A stretch of DNA of 64,000 nt, from NCBI GenBank assembly GCA_002708905.1, contig PAPM01000008.1, positions 1 to 64,000 of the forward strand. Direction: 5' to 3'. A program made the position numbers and the translations under genes. This DNA comes from Pseudomonadales bacterium (GTDB lineage Bacteria; Pseudomonadota; Gammaproteobacteria; Pseudomonadales; Ketobacteraceae). Shown one piece after another: positions 36,050 to 44,690 of the stretch; the first letter of the stretch is position 1; each line of letters starts with the position of its first letter. Under the pieces are notes generated by a model. That model was not told the origin of the DNA, searched no databases, and saw only the letters and a program-made list of their open reading frames with translations.

Positions 36050-37192
36050 TTAAGTGGATTCGGGTTCACGAAACGGCAGGAACTCCGCTGCATTTTGCCG
36101 ATAGCGCTCTGTATGTTCGATTTCAGCACGCAGGAAATCGGCAATGGCGTCACGAAAAGCGGAATGTGCAATCCAATGCCAGGACTGGGTAGGCACCGGC
36201 TCAAAGCCCCGCAATAATTTATGCTCCCCTTGCGTACCAGGATCAAACCGTTGCAAACCACGCTCAATACAAAACTCGATTCCCTGATAAAAGCAGGCTT
36301 CAAAATGCAGGCAATCCACATCCTGCAACGCGCCCCAATGACGCCCATACAGCGTGGTCCTGTCAAAGAAGCAGATGGCTGCAGCGATCAACCGGCCATG
36401 ACGATGGGCCTGCACCATCATAATGTTGTTTGCCATGCTGCGGCCCACCCGTTGAAAAAAGTCCAGCGTCAGGTATGGATTCATGCCCCGCTCATGATAA
36501 GTGTTGCAGTAACAGGCATAAAACTCGATCCAGTCTTTTTCCGATAACTCGTTGCCCGACTTTCGCGCCAAGGTCACGCCCTGTTCCAACACCTTGCTGC
36601 GCTCCCGTCGCATGGACTTGCGTTTGCGTGATTTCATCTGCGCCAGGAAATCATCGAAGTGCTGATAGTTTTGATTGCGCCAGTGAAACTGGGTATCCCG
36701 TCGTACCATTCCTTCCGTATCTTCTACCGGCAAGGATTGAGGTTCACTGAATAACAAGTGCCAACTGGACGCCCTTCCCTCCGCCAGGTTTGCGTCAATA
36801 TAGTCCTTGGCCAACTGCCACAGTTTGCTTTCATCCGCCCCGCACTTAACCCACCAACGCGGTCCGATACTGGGAGTGAAGGGAATCGCTGTCACCAGTT
36901 TGGGATAGTAACTCAAGCCATAGCGTTGATAGGCGCTGGCCCAGCTCTGGTCAAACACAAACTCACCCCAGGAATGGGTTTTGCTGTACAACGGCAGAAA
37001 GAAAACGGGAACACCATCCTCTTCAATCCACAGATGTTGTGGATGCCAACCCTGACTGGGGCATACGCAGCCGGTTGCCTCAAGTGCCGCCAAAAAAGGC
37101 GCACAAAAAAACGGGTTATGATCCGGATCGGACAGCGCCAGCTGTAAAGACTGCGGCAAATCAACAAAACATCGCTCAATGTGTACCCGCAT
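36050..37192 (-). CDS. FemAB-like GNAT N-acetyltransferase family protein
   Basis: Protein of 380 residues of the COG3146 / FemAB_like group, built from two GNAT-type folds. Landmarks are WHPQHLWIEEDGVPVFFLPLY, FTPSIGPRWWV, RKRKSMRRERSKVLEQGV, GMNPYLTLDFFQRVG and ALQDVDCLHFEACFYQ. Related proteins transfer acyl or aminoacyl groups, but the substrate of this group is not established. GAGGCACCA precedes the ATG. It converges with the M48 protease gene, leaving only 18 bases between stops. Confidence 0.88.
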   Translation of the reverse strand: MRVHIERCFVDLPQSLQLALSDPDHNPFFCAPFLAALEATGCVCPSQGWHPQHLWIEEDGVPVFFLPLYSKTHSWGEFVFDQSWASAYQRYGLSYYPKLVTAIPFTPSIGPRWWVKCGADESKLWQLAKDYIDANLAEGRASSWHLLFSEPQSLPVEDTEGMVRRDTQFHWRNQNYQHFDDFLAQMKSRKRKSMRRERSKVLEQGVTLARKSGNELSEKDWIEFYACYCNTYHERGMNPYLTLDFFQRVGRSMANNIMMVQAHRHGRLIAAAICFFDRTTLYGRHWGALQDVDCLHFEACFYQGIEFCIERGLQRFDPGTQGEHKLLRGFEPVPTQSWHWIAHSAFRDAIADFLRAEIEHTERYRQNAAEFLPFREPEST

Positions 37193-37381
37193 TGGTGCCT
37201 CACTTGATCACAAAATCTACAGCCGTAAAGCGAACATAACAATTTAGTTGATCTTTTCTGCAAACATGGTACTAAATTACAGAAGGAAGAGAATAATCCA
37301 ATAATAAAAAGGTAATAAGCACAATGAGCATAGGGAATGCACGGACTATTACGATGCCAATGGCAGACAAAGGATGGAGTT

Positions 37382-37699
37382 ATGAGCTTGTTCCAGAACA
37401 AATCGGATTACTTTCTGAGAGGTGAGGACCAACTGGACGTCTTCCATCTCGGCCCCCATGGCTGCGACGTTATGTTCAGCCGCTATGAAGGGGGCACCGA
37501 AACCAATTCCACTACCAATGCCACCCATTCCAAGTGCCTGGTTGTTCAGGGCAAGCTGACTGTCTCGATGCAGGGCAATACCTATCACTACAGTACTGGT
37601 GACTGGTACGAAATACCCGGCCACACGGAGCACGATATACGATACCAAAGCGACTGTTCCATTATCGAGTTCTGGTTCGATCCGCCGCGCCGGGCCTGA
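37382..37699 (+). CDS. Cupin domain protein
   Basis: Single cupin of 105 residues. The metal-site motifs are partly kept: THSKCLVVQGKLTVSMQG for motif 1 and GDWYEIPGHTEHDIRY for motif 2, with His at the expected positions. The function cannot be told from a lone cupin. GGAG lies just before the ATG. A 33-codon frame (37324-37425) overlaps its start in another frame. The DUF938 methyltransferase follows after 59 bases. Confidence 0.85.
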   Translation: MSLFQNKSDYFLRGEDQLDVFHLGPHGCDVMFSRYEGGTETNSTTNATHSKCLVVQGKLTVSMQGNTYHYSTGDWYEIPGHTEHDIRYQSDCSIIEFWFDPPRRA

Positions 37700-37758
37700 T
37701 CATGGCCGTTGCCTGCTGACCCCGCACTACGCTATCCTGCTGGGCCGAGGAGTACGCC

Positions 37759-38352
37759 ATGGACAAACCCTTTTCCCAAGCTTGTGAGAACAATAAAGTA
37801 CCCATTCTGAAAGTTCTGCAACAGTATCTGACGCAGCCCGGGAGCCTGTTGGAAGTGGGCAGCGGTACCGGCCAACACGCTGCATTCCTGTCGGGTATGC
37901 TTCCCCACATACAATGGCAACCCAGCGATGTTGCCAACAACCTGCCGGGGATCAATGCCTGGCGTAGCGATGCAAATCATCCCAATCTGGCACCCCCAAT
38001 TACTTTTGACGTAACCCAAACCGCAGCGCTGCCGAATGCCCATGATCATGTATTCTCTGCCAATACGTTGCACATTATGAGCTGGGCCTCGGTGGAGACG
38101 TTTTTCGGGCACATCCCCGATCTGGTTAATCCTGGAGGCTACGTCTTCTTTTACGGACCGTTCAAATACCGCGGTGAGTTCACCAGTCCCAGCAATGCCA
38201 ACTTTGACCTGTGGCTGAAGGAACGAGGTGAACATCAGGGGATCCGGGATTTTGAAGCCGTGAGGGTATTGGCAGATCAGGCCGGCCTGCAGCTGGTGGA
38301 AGATGTCAGGATGCCTGCCAATAATCAAATCCTCGTATGGCAGAAATCATAG
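37759..38352 (+). CDS. DUF938 SAM-dependent methyltransferase-like protein
   Basis: Protein of 197 residues of the DUF938 family. The SAM site is LLEVGSGTGQHAAFLS near residue 32. The family N-terminus FSQACENNKVPIL and the phrase ANTLHIMSWASVETFF are present, as is GGYVFFYGPFKYRGEFTS. The substrate is unknown. GAGGAG precedes the ATG by six bases. It may be cotranscribed with the cupin gene. Confidence 0.9.
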   Translation: MDKPFSQACENNKVPILKVLQQYLTQPGSLLEVGSGTGQHAAFLSGMLPHIQWQPSDVANNLPGINAWRSDANHPNLAPPITFDVTQTAALPNAHDHVFSANTLHIMSWASVETFFGHIPDLVNPGGYVFFYGPFKYRGEFTSPSNANFDLWLKERGEHQGIRDFEAVRVLADQAGLQLVEDVRMPANNQILVWQKS

Positions 38353-38452
38353 GCGCAAGAGCCAAAACAGCTAAACCGCTATACTGACAGGGGTATTACC
38401 GGTATCCTACCTTGACTATTGATCCGAATAAAAACCATTCAGAGTTATTGCA

Positions 38453-39766
38453 TTGACAGAACCGAACAACAACATGACGGACACCGTTAACAAAACCGAA
38501 CCAACGCCTCTCCGCTTCAAGGATCTGCAACTGGACCCCACCCTGCAACAGGGCATTGATGATCTGGGCTTCGAGTTCGCGACCCCGATACAGTCCCTCT
38601 CACTTCCTTACAGCCTTCAGGGCAAGGATGTTATAGGTAAAGCACAAACGGGAACCGGGAAAACAGCGGCCTTCCTGATCACAGTGATTAATCGCCTGCT
38701 CAAGGAACCGGAGCAGGAAGAGCGTTACAACGGCGAACCCCGAGCCCTGATCCTGGCCCCCACCCGTGAACTGGCGCTGCAGATAGAGAAAGACGCCAAG
38801 GCACTGGTAAAACACACACCGCTCAGCCTGCTCAGCATCGTCGGCGGCATGGACTACCAAAAGCAACAGCGTCGACTGCAAAACGAAATTATTGATATCG
38901 TGGTGGGCACCCCTGGTCGCCTGATTGATTTTGTCCGCAACAAAGACCTGTTCCTCAGCGAAACCGAAATAGTGGTAATCGATGAAGCAGATCGCATGCT
39001 GGACATGGGTTTTATCCCCGATGTCAAACGCCTGATCCGGGAAACCCCGTTCAAAGAATATCGCCAGACCCTGATGTTCAGCGCCACCTTTACCCAGGAC
39101 ATCATGAACCTATCTGCCAGTTGGACCATTAACGCCGAACAACTGGAAGTGGAATCTGATACCGTGGCAGCGGATACGGTTGATCAGAAGGTGTATATCG
39201 TCACTACCGATGAGAAATTCACGCTGCTCTATAACCTCATTACCCAAAACCAACTGGAACGGGTCATGATATTTGCCAATCGCCGGGACGAAACCCGCGA
39301 CCTGACCCATAAGTTGCGGGACTATGGGATTAAGTGCGCAACACTCTCCGGGGACGTGCCCCAGCATAAGCGTATCAAGGTGTTGGAAGGCTTTCGTGAG
39401 GGCAATATCCGCGTCATGGTAGCAACCGACGTTGCCGGTCGCGGAATTCATATCGATGGCATCAGCCACGTGGTGAATTATTCCCTGCCGGAAGATCCCG
39501 AAGACTATGTGCATCGCATTGGCCGTACCGGACGCGCCGGTAAAACAGGTACCAGCGTCAGCTTCGCCTGTGAAGAAGACGCGTTTCAATTACCGGCGAT
39601 TGAGGAACTGCTTGGCGCCAAACTGGATTGCTCCCAACCGGAGCCGGAACTGCTGCAGGCAATCCCGGAGCCGGAAGTCAGCCCGGAGCGGGAACAGCAG
39701 CGTAAGAGCCACCAGCATAACCAGCGACGTCGACAGCGGCGTCCCCGCCGCAGCAACAACGGCTAG
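38453..39766 (+). CDS. rhlB: ATP-dependent RNA helicase RhlB
   Basis: DEAD-box RNA helicase of 437 residues. Visible motifs are Q (FATPIQ), I ([10 protein letters not shown]), Ia (APTRELALQ), II ([13 protein letters not shown]), III (FSATF), V ([11 protein letters not shown]) and VI ([10 protein letters not shown]). The C-terminal tail is very basic ([13 protein letters not shown]) and should bind RNA. RhlB unwinds mRNA for the RNase E degradosome in many gammaproteobacteria. TTG at 38453 has a weak GAG site; ATG 38474 has none. A strong terminator-like hairpin follows the stop. Confidence 0.92.
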   Translation: MTEPNNNMTDTVNKTEPTPLRFKDLQLDPTLQQGIDDLGFEFATPIQSLSLPYSLQGKDVIGKAQTGTGKTAAFLITVINRLLKEPEQEERYNGEPRALILAPTRELALQIEKDAKALVKHTPLSLLSIVGGMDYQKQQRRLQNEIIDIVVGTPGRLIDFVRNKDLFLSETEIVVIDEADRMLDMGFIPDVKRLIRETPFKEYRQTLMFSATFTQDIMNLSASWTINAEQLEVESDTVAADTVDQKVYIVTTDEKFTLLYNLITQNQLERVMIFANRRDETRDLTHKLRDYGIKCATLSGDVPQHKRIKVLEGFREGNIRVMVATDVAGRGIHIDGISHVVNYSLPEDPEDYVHRIGRTGRAGKTGTSVSFACEEDAFQLPAIEELLGAKLDCSQPEPELLQAIPEPEVSPEREQQRKSHQHNQRRRQRRPRRSNNG

Positions 39767-39783
39767 TGTTGCAAACCGGTGTT

Positions 39784-39813
39784 TCAAGAAGGGTCCCCAA
39801 GGACCCTTCTTGA
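39784..39813 (+). terminator. Terminator hairpin after rhlB
   Basis: A perfect 13-base stem TCAAGAAGGGTCC/GGACCCTTCTTGA with loop CCAA is followed by GTTTT. It lies between the convergent rhlB and arsM genes and most likely ends rhlB. Confidence 0.85.
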
Positions 39814-39817
39814 GTTT

Positions 39818-40681
39818 TCATAAAGGCTTTTCTGCATACACCTTAATGCTGGAGATCTTATTGGCACCATAGCGAACGGCCGGTCTCACCAGGGGCTTCA
39901 GTAGATGACTCAGAACCTGCGCTCCATTCAAATCAAGCACAGCGCGCCAGAACCCTTCCCGAATATTAAGTTCGTCCATCACCAGGCTGTGTAACATCGT
40001 CTCGTCGTAGACCAACTCAGAACGCAGGGTCACGTTCGCCAACCCGGATGCCGTCACCGTGGCCAGGTAGCGTTCACGATCCAGGGCCTTGGCTGAAGCC
40101 GGGCTCTTCAATGCGATGACGGCCCTCAGCCAAACCGGCAACGGCTCCACAACCAGATCGCTCAACAACATCTTGCCCCCGGGTTTCAACACCCGAAACA
40201 CTTCCGAGAACACCTGCTTTTTGTCAGGCGACAGACTCACAACACAGTTGGATATCACCCAATCCACAGAGCTGCTTTCCACCGGCAGCGATTCAATGAC
40301 CCCTTTGCGAATTTCCGCAATGGGGTCAACGCCCGCCTCAGCAATATTACGGCGAGCCTTTTCAATCATCGCTCCGGTCATATCCACACCGATCACCCGA
40401 CCTTGCATTCCTACCTTCCGGGCCGCCAATATCACATCCATTCCTGCGCCGCTGCCCAAATCCACAACCGTATCACCCGGATTCAGCGCCCCCATCGCGA
40501 GCGGATTGGCACACCCGAAACTGCTGTCTACCGCGTCCGAAGGAAGCGACTGCAGTGCCTCTTCCCCATACCCAAACTCCGTTTCAAATTGGTGGGCGCA
40601 GAATCCGCCCTGCTGATGCAGTTTCGCCTCATACTCCTTGCTCACCGAATCCCGAAGCTTATTACTTTCCACCTGTTCCAT
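39818..40681 (-). CDS. arsM: Arsenite methyltransferase-like protein
   Basis: SAM-dependent methyltransferase of 287 residues, closest to ArsM, which methylates As(III). The SAM motif is VVDLGSGAGMDVILAA with VIGVDMTGAMIEKAR next. Arsenic-binding cysteines expected from the family are Cys28 (GGFCAH), Cys57 (FGCANP) and Cys146 (ISNCVVSLSPDK). The fourth Cys near residue 190 is absent (AVIALKS). A changed product pattern or substrate is possible. AAGGAGACAGAAG precedes the ATG. It lies downstream of an ArsR-type gene with palindromes between them. No arsB, arsC or acr3 is in the window. Confidence 0.85.
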   Translation of the reverse strand: MEQVESNKLRDSVSKEYEAKLHQQGGFCAHQFETEFGYGEEALQSLPSDAVDSSFGCANPLAMGALNPGDTVVDLGSGAGMDVILAARKVGMQGRVIGVDMTGAMIEKARRNIAEAGVDPIAEIRKGVIESLPVESSSVDWVISNCVVSLSPDKKQVFSEVFRVLKPGGKMLLSDLVVEPLPVWLRAVIALKSPASAKALDRERYLATVTASGLANVTLRSELVYDETMLHSLVMDELNIREGFWRAVLDLNGAQVLSHLLKPLVRPAVRYGANKISSIKVYAEKPL

Positions 40682-40715
40682 CTTCTGTCTCCTTGCTTAC
40701 GTTTAGACTTGGACT

Positions 40716-40730
40716 GCAATAATATATTGC
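40716..40730. promoter_or_regulatory. Palindrome GCAATA-N3-TATTGC before arsM
   Basis: Perfect six-base arms with a three-base centre lie 35 bases upstream of the arsM start, next to the ArsR-like site at 40736-40750. It may be part of a double operator or overlap the arsM promoter. Confidence 0.45.
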
Positions 40731-40735
40731 TTAAA

Positions 40736-40750
40736 TGCACAAATGTGCAA
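40736..40750 (-). promoter_or_regulatory. Putative ArsR operator before arsM
   Basis: Read on the minus strand this is TTGCACATTTGTGCA. It matches the site upstream of arsR (41143-41157) at 12 of 15 bases, with identical outer arms TTGCA and TGTGCA. The position is in the 88-base gap between arsR and arsM. Confidence 0.6.
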
Positions 40751-40769
40751 TTATTAGCCATCAGCCGAA

Positions 40770-41102
40770 TCAACAACAAATGCCTTTTCGCCCTTTCCCG
40801 GGACAGCATCGTTCAAGAGCGTCTGCGCATTGCCGCAATGCCTGTACCAGGTTGTCAGTGTCTAAGCGGTAGTACACCTCGCGGCCCTGCTTTTCCGCAC
40901 TGACGATACCGGCCCGTTTCAACTGGGCCAGATGCCTGGACACCACCGACATATCCACCGTACAGGTCTCAGCTACCCGCGAAACAGTGCAGGACTCGTT
41001 GGCTGCCGCCAGCGTCAACAACACTTGAATTCTGGACGGGTCAGACAGCGCTTTGAAAAAGTCTGTCCCCAATTCGCTGATGATCTTCTGTAGTTCTGAC
41101 AT
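40770..41102 (-). CDS. ArsR/SmtB-family repressor with C-terminal cysteine pairs
   Basis: Winged-helix metalloregulator of 110 residues with recognition helix region VDMSVVSRHLAQLKRAGIV and wing EKQGREVYYRL. The classical ELCVCDL arsenic site is absent. Instead there are Cys38, Cys47, Cys92, Cys99-Cys100 and Cys109-Cys110. C-terminal cysteines are used by ArsR of Acidithiobacillus ferrooxidans, so As(III) sensing is plausible. ATG 41102 has GAGGGA upstream; an earlier in-frame start at 41153 lies within the putative operator. It probably represses itself and arsM. Confidence 0.9.
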   Translation of the reverse strand: MSELQKIISELGTDFFKALSDPSRIQVLLTLAAANESCTVSRVAETCTVDMSVVSRHLAQLKRAGIVSAEKQGREVYYRLDTDNLVQALRQCADALERCCPGKGRKGICC

Positions 41103-41142
41103 GATTCCCTCGGCCGCTGTGAAGAACAGCATGCCACACACT

Positions 41143-41157
41143 TGCACAGACATGCAA
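41143..41157 (-). promoter_or_regulatory. Putative ArsR operator before arsR
   Basis: The minus-strand sequence TTGCATGTCTGTGCA begins about 40 bases before the arsR start codon. It shares TTGCA-N2-T-N-TGTGCA with the site before arsM. Confidence 0.6.
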
Positions 41158-41184
41158 ATTATTTTATGCCAGACTTGAAAGCAA

Positions 41185-41207
41185 AACGCCCGGACAAGCC
41201 GGGCGTT
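41185..41207 (-). terminator. Terminator of marR-family gene
   Basis: The stem AACGCCCGG/CCGGGCGTT with a five-base loop runs into TTTT on the minus strand, about 27 bases after the MarR-type stop codon. Confidence 0.8.
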
Positions 41208-41233
41208 CCATACAACCTAACAGGTACGCTGCA

Positions 41234-41686
41234 TCAAGCGGGCTGGAAGGGGTCGCCCCACTCCTGAGCCAAGGCTTCACGCAAGGCCACCACTCGCTCG
41301 TTACCTATACGGTTGGAAAGAGAGCTTTCAATTTCCTGCAGAGCGCTAACCGTTGCACCACCTACTTCCCTTCCTTTCTCGGTGTAAACCACCACCTTGG
41401 CACGGCGATCCGTGGGGTCTGGCTGCAAGGTCAGATAACCCAGCTCTACCATCTCATTAATGGTCTGGTGAATCGCCTGACGAGTCACACCCACTCGGGA
41501 AGCGATCTCGGAAGGACGCGTCACACCTTCACTAATATTCACAAACACCAGGGATTGTGCACGGGTAATGCCGGGCCAACCCTGCTTTTTGAGAGCGTTC
41601 TGCAAGCCCTCATCGGCCCAGTAAAAGGCTCGCATGAACAGTTGAGCCAGATTTGTTTCAATGGAGCTTTGTCCAAGTTCAGACAT
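41234..41686 (-). CDS. MarR-family transcriptional regulator
   Basis: Winged-helix regulator of 150 residues with the MarR pattern: helix ITRAQSLVFVNISEG, recognition region RPSEIASRVGVTRQAIHQTINEM, and wing DPTDRRAKVVVYTEKG. The ligand is unknown. AAAGGG precedes the ATG. It lies 22 bases after the acyltransferase gene and may be in its operon, so control of lipid synthesis is conceivable but not shown. Confidence 0.93.
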   Translation of the reverse strand: MSELGQSSIETNLAQLFMRAFYWADEGLQNALKKQGWPGITRAQSLVFVNISEGVTRPSEIASRVGVTRQAIHQTINEMVELGYLTLQPDPTDRRAKVVVYTEKGREVGGATVSALQEIESSLSNRIGNERVVALREALAQEWGDPFQPA

Positions 41687-41708
41687 ACTTCATACCCTTT
41701 ATTGCTAG

Positions 41709-42617
41709 CTAATTACCAAAAGTAGATTCCTGTTTGATCGAGGTGATCAACGCATCCTTTTCCTGCCATAACTGATTAACCCATTCCTGGAACTCAGCCC
41801 TGAATGCAGTATCGTTCTCGTAGTCACCGCAACCGAACTGTTCCGGTATGGGGCGCTCAACAATCTGCACCGTGAGGTGCCGAACCCGACCGCAGAGCAA
41901 ATCCCAAAATCCTATGGCCTCATCGTGATACACAATGGTTACGTCCAGCATGGAGCGTAACTGTCCCCCCATAGCCGACAGCACAAACGCAATCCCACCA
42001 GATTTCGGTTTTAGTAGATTCTGGTAAGGCGAACCCTGCGCATCGTGTTTCGCCTGAGTAAATCGTGTTCCTTCCAAAAAATTCATCACGGAAACCGGCA
42101 ATTCTTTAAACTTTTCACAGGCCTTGCGGGTGGTTTCCAAGTCCTTTCCTTTCATCTCCGGATGCTTCTCAAGAAAGTCCTTGCTATAGCGCTTCATAAA
42201 TGGAAAATCCAGCGCCCACCAAGCCACTCCCATCAGCGGTACCCAAATCAGCTCCTGCTTAAGGAAGAACTTCAGCATCGGAATCCGTCGGTTAAACACC
42301 TGCTGAAGGATCAATATGTCGCTCCAACTTTGGTGATTGCAGCTCACCAAATACCAACCGTGGTAATGCAGCCCTTCCGCGCCTCTCAGATCGATCTGAA
42401 TCCGGCCTGAAAGGGACAATGCGAAGCTGTTTACCGACATCCAGTTTTCTGCGATTTTTATCAGTAACCAGACGCACAGCTTGCCCCATGACTTGATGGG
42501 GATAATCAGTTTCAATAATGTAATGAATAACAACGGCACTACTGAAATTATGGTATTCAGTGCCATAACCAGAAACGCCAGCAAACCTCGAATAGGGGCT
42601 GGCAGAAAAGACAACAT
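41709..42617 (-). CDS. YihG-like lysophospholipid acyltransferase
   Basis: PlsC-family acyltransferase of about 302 residues, most like E. coli YihG. It has N-terminal membrane helices (about 10-45). The HX4D motif is NHQSWSD, the acceptor motif is NFLEGTR, and PLMGVAWWALDFPFMKRYS is characteristic of the group. It should acylate lysophosphatidic acid or related lipids at the inner membrane. ATG 42617 has GGAG ten bases upstream; TTG 42635 is less likely. A MarR-type gene follows. Confidence 0.93.
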   Translation of the reverse strand: MLSFLPAPIRGLLAFLVMALNTIISVVPLLFITLLKLIIPIKSWGKLCVWLLIKIAENWMSVNSFALSLSGRIQIDLRGAEGLHYHGWYLVSCNHQSWSDILILQQVFNRRIPMLKFFLKQELIWVPLMGVAWWALDFPFMKRYSKDFLEKHPEMKGKDLETTRKACEKFKELPVSVMNFLEGTRFTQAKHDAQGSPYQNLLKPKSGGIAFVLSAMGGQLRSMLDVTIVYHDEAIGFWDLLCGRVRHLTVQIVERPIPEQFGCGDYENDTAFRAEFQEWVNQLWQEKDALITSIKQESTFGN

Positions 42618-43129
42618 GTCCTTGCGTTCTCCCAAAAAACGTCGCTAAAACGAGCGTGTTGCTCCTTGAGCACTGGCATACGGCGCGACAAACCGTGGTA
42701 CCCCTTAGTAAAGAGGCCGCACATTATGCCACAACGGAACGAAAACTGAACTGCGAATTTACAGGGATTTCTGTCTTTTTTGGCCATCACAAAACCAAAA
42801 ACGCCAACAATTTACCAAAGTCATTTGGGCGAGAAAAATGTCCGGTGAGTCACTAACCATAAGTCTGCAGGTTGCGCGCAGAAGCTATTAATGAACATGA
42901 ATCAGCCTTTGTGTATCTTGGAAGCGGCTCTTGGATAAACATGTATACATAAATAAACCGAACAGCCTATATGTGTGCCGAAACTTCGACTATATTTAAT
43001 GGGGAATGGAGTCAAAGTTGAGTTAATTCATTAGCTTAGAAGGATTTTGTCATTTCCTTATGCGTTTTTAGCGCTAAGGAGTCTTTTTCAAACTCCAATT
43101 CATTTCGTAGGCACTATGCAGGTAGCTAC
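42618..43129. other. 512-base intergenic region
   Basis: It separates the acyltransferase (minus) from the cysteine-repeat protein (plus). A perfect palindrome ATGTATACAT lies at 42951-42960 and the region is AT-rich after 42890. A 66-codon frame at 42656-42856 has no ribosome site or recognisable product and was not called. No defined promoter or RNA was identified. Confidence 0.55.
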
Positions 43130-44557
43130 ATGAAGGTTGATTTCAAATACTTTTCCATCCTTACAACCTGTTTAATTCTGACTCCCGCTATTGCGGTTGC
43201 AGACAAGTTTGATGATGCCGTCAACGAATACATCAAGGGATACAAGGAGTGTACAGAGGCCAATACGCTGCGGACCTCTGATCTTACCGCCGCCAAGCGT
43301 AAGTTCGATGCGTATCTGAAGCACCTGGACCGAGCCAAATCCATCGACCCTTCCATTCTGAACACAACTCAGCGGGATATGGATTCCAACCTGCGTTATT
43401 GCGAACGGGTGGAGATTAATATCAAGCGGGCGGAAGCCACCCCCATCCTGGAGAAAGGCTTCACCTATTGCGATACCGCGAAAGAGTCCCTGAAAAATGG
43501 CGACGTGCCTACTGCACAATCCAGCATGGAGGAATACAAACGCTATCGGGACGATGCGATGATCATTACCGAAAGCATCATGGACGTCTTCGCATTGGCT
43601 TCCAAAGTACGCGCCTGCTCACGGGTTGAAGAAAAACTCGCTGAGGCATCTAAAGAAGAAAACGCCCTGATAGAGAAAATGAACGCGGCCATTGGCGGTT
43701 ACAAGAATGTGATCAGCCAGTGTGAGAAAGCCAAAAGCACTATCTCCTCGCCCAAATTTTCTCTGGACCAACTGGACGACGTGAATGCCATGATGAACGA
43801 GGCGGCCAAAGAAAAGAAAAACGCCCGTCAAAATACCGAGGCTTTCACTCTGTTAAAAGAGCAACCAAATCGCCCTCAAAGCCAGGAACTGCAGACCCTT
43901 GTGGATACTGCCGCCCAATGTGAAGGGCAAACCTCTGAGTACATCCGCACCGCCACCAAAAACAAACGGGCTCTGGAAAAAGACATCAATGATGGTATTG
44001 CCAACTTGCGTGCCGCCCAGGATGCCTGTGAAGCGGCCAAGAAGTTAAGTAATCGCTTTTTGGCAGATGCCGACGTAGCGAAGGCGGAGTCGTCCTATAA
44101 CGATTCTGCCAGATTGAAAAGCAAGGTCACCAACGACAAGAAGCTGATCGCGACCGTGCAACAGTACCCCAACTGGAGCAACAGCAAGCAGTTTTCCAGG
44201 CTGATGAACAGCACCGAAAGCTGTCAGAAAGAAACCGCTGCCAGCATCAAGAAAGAGAAAGCCGCTTTTGCACAACAGCAGAAGGACGCCAAAGTAAAGG
44301 CCGCCCGCGAGGCGGAATTGGAGAAAGAACGACAGCGCCTGGCTGAAGAAAAAGCCCGTAAGGAAGCGGAAGAAGCTCGTCTGTTGGCCGAAAAGAAAAA
44401 GGCCGAAGCGGAAGCACGGCGTAAGGCAGAAGAGGAAGCACGGCGCGCTGCGGCGCTGGACGATGTTCCCGATGACGTGACGGTCGATGACGACGAATTT
44501 GGTGACTTTGGCGACGAAGAGGAAAGCACCGGTGGATGGACCGATCTGGTGAAATAA
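43130..44557 (+). CDS. Periplasmic helical protein with four cysteine-pair repeats
   Basis: Unrecognised exported protein of 475 residues with a signal peptide (1-24, ending AVA). Residues 25-375 form four tandem helical repeats, each with two cysteines: 41/91, 114/163, 198/264 and 300/365. The contexts are alike (KECTEA, TYCDTAKE, SQCEKAK, DACEAAKK for the first; RYCERVE, RACSRVEE, AQCEGQT, ESCQKET for the second). Each pair could form a disulfide closing a helical hairpin. Residues 380-440 are a highly charged E/K/A/R coiled coil and 444-466 an acidic tail. It stands alone between two intergenic regions and a strong terminator. Confidence 0.88.
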   Translation: MKVDFKYFSILTTCLILTPAIAVADKFDDAVNEYIKGYKECTEANTLRTSDLTAAKRKFDAYLKHLDRAKSIDPSILNTTQRDMDSNLRYCERVEINIKRAEATPILEKGFTYCDTAKESLKNGDVPTAQSSMEEYKRYRDDAMIITESIMDVFALASKVRACSRVEEKLAEASKEENALIEKMNAAIGGYKNVISQCEKAKSTISSPKFSLDQLDDVNAMMNEAAKEKKNARQNTEAFTLLKEQPNRPQSQELQTLVDTAAQCEGQTSEYIRTATKNKRALEKDINDGIANLRAAQDACEAAKKLSNRFLADADVAKAESSYNDSARLKSKVTNDKKLIATVQQYPNWSNSKQFSRLMNSTESCQKETAASIKKEKAAFAQQQKDAKVKAAREAELEKERQRLAEEKARKEAEEARLLAEKKKAEAEARRKAEEEARRAAALDDVPDDVTVDDDEFGDFGDEEESTGGWTDLVK

Positions 44558-44581
44558 ATTCTCATTGTGGATGCAAGAACA

Positions 44582-44606
44582 AAAACGCAGCTTCAGGCTG
44601 CGTTTT
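44582..44606 (+). terminator. Terminator of cysteine-repeat gene
   Basis: A perfect ten-base stem AAAACGCAGC/GCTGCGTTTT with loop TTCAG and a T run lies 24 bases past the stop codon. Confidence 0.92.
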
Positions 44607-44623
44607 TTATTGAGACAAAAAAA

Positions 44624-44641
44624 GCCCGCGTGTTCGCGGGC
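44624..44641 (-). terminator. Terminator of acyl-CoA dehydrogenase gene
   Basis: The stem GCCCGCG/CGCGGGC with loop of four is followed by seven T residues on the minus strand, about 50 bases after the dehydrogenase stop. Confidence 0.92.
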
Positions 44642-44690
44642 AAAGGACTACAGAGGGAAACTGTAGGACACTGTAGAAAGGAATCTTCGA

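Noticed and set aside
42656-42856. 66-codon frame in the gap before the cysteine-repeat gene
   Set aside because: There is no ribosome site, no family resemblance, and the composition is that of the surrounding non-coding DNA.
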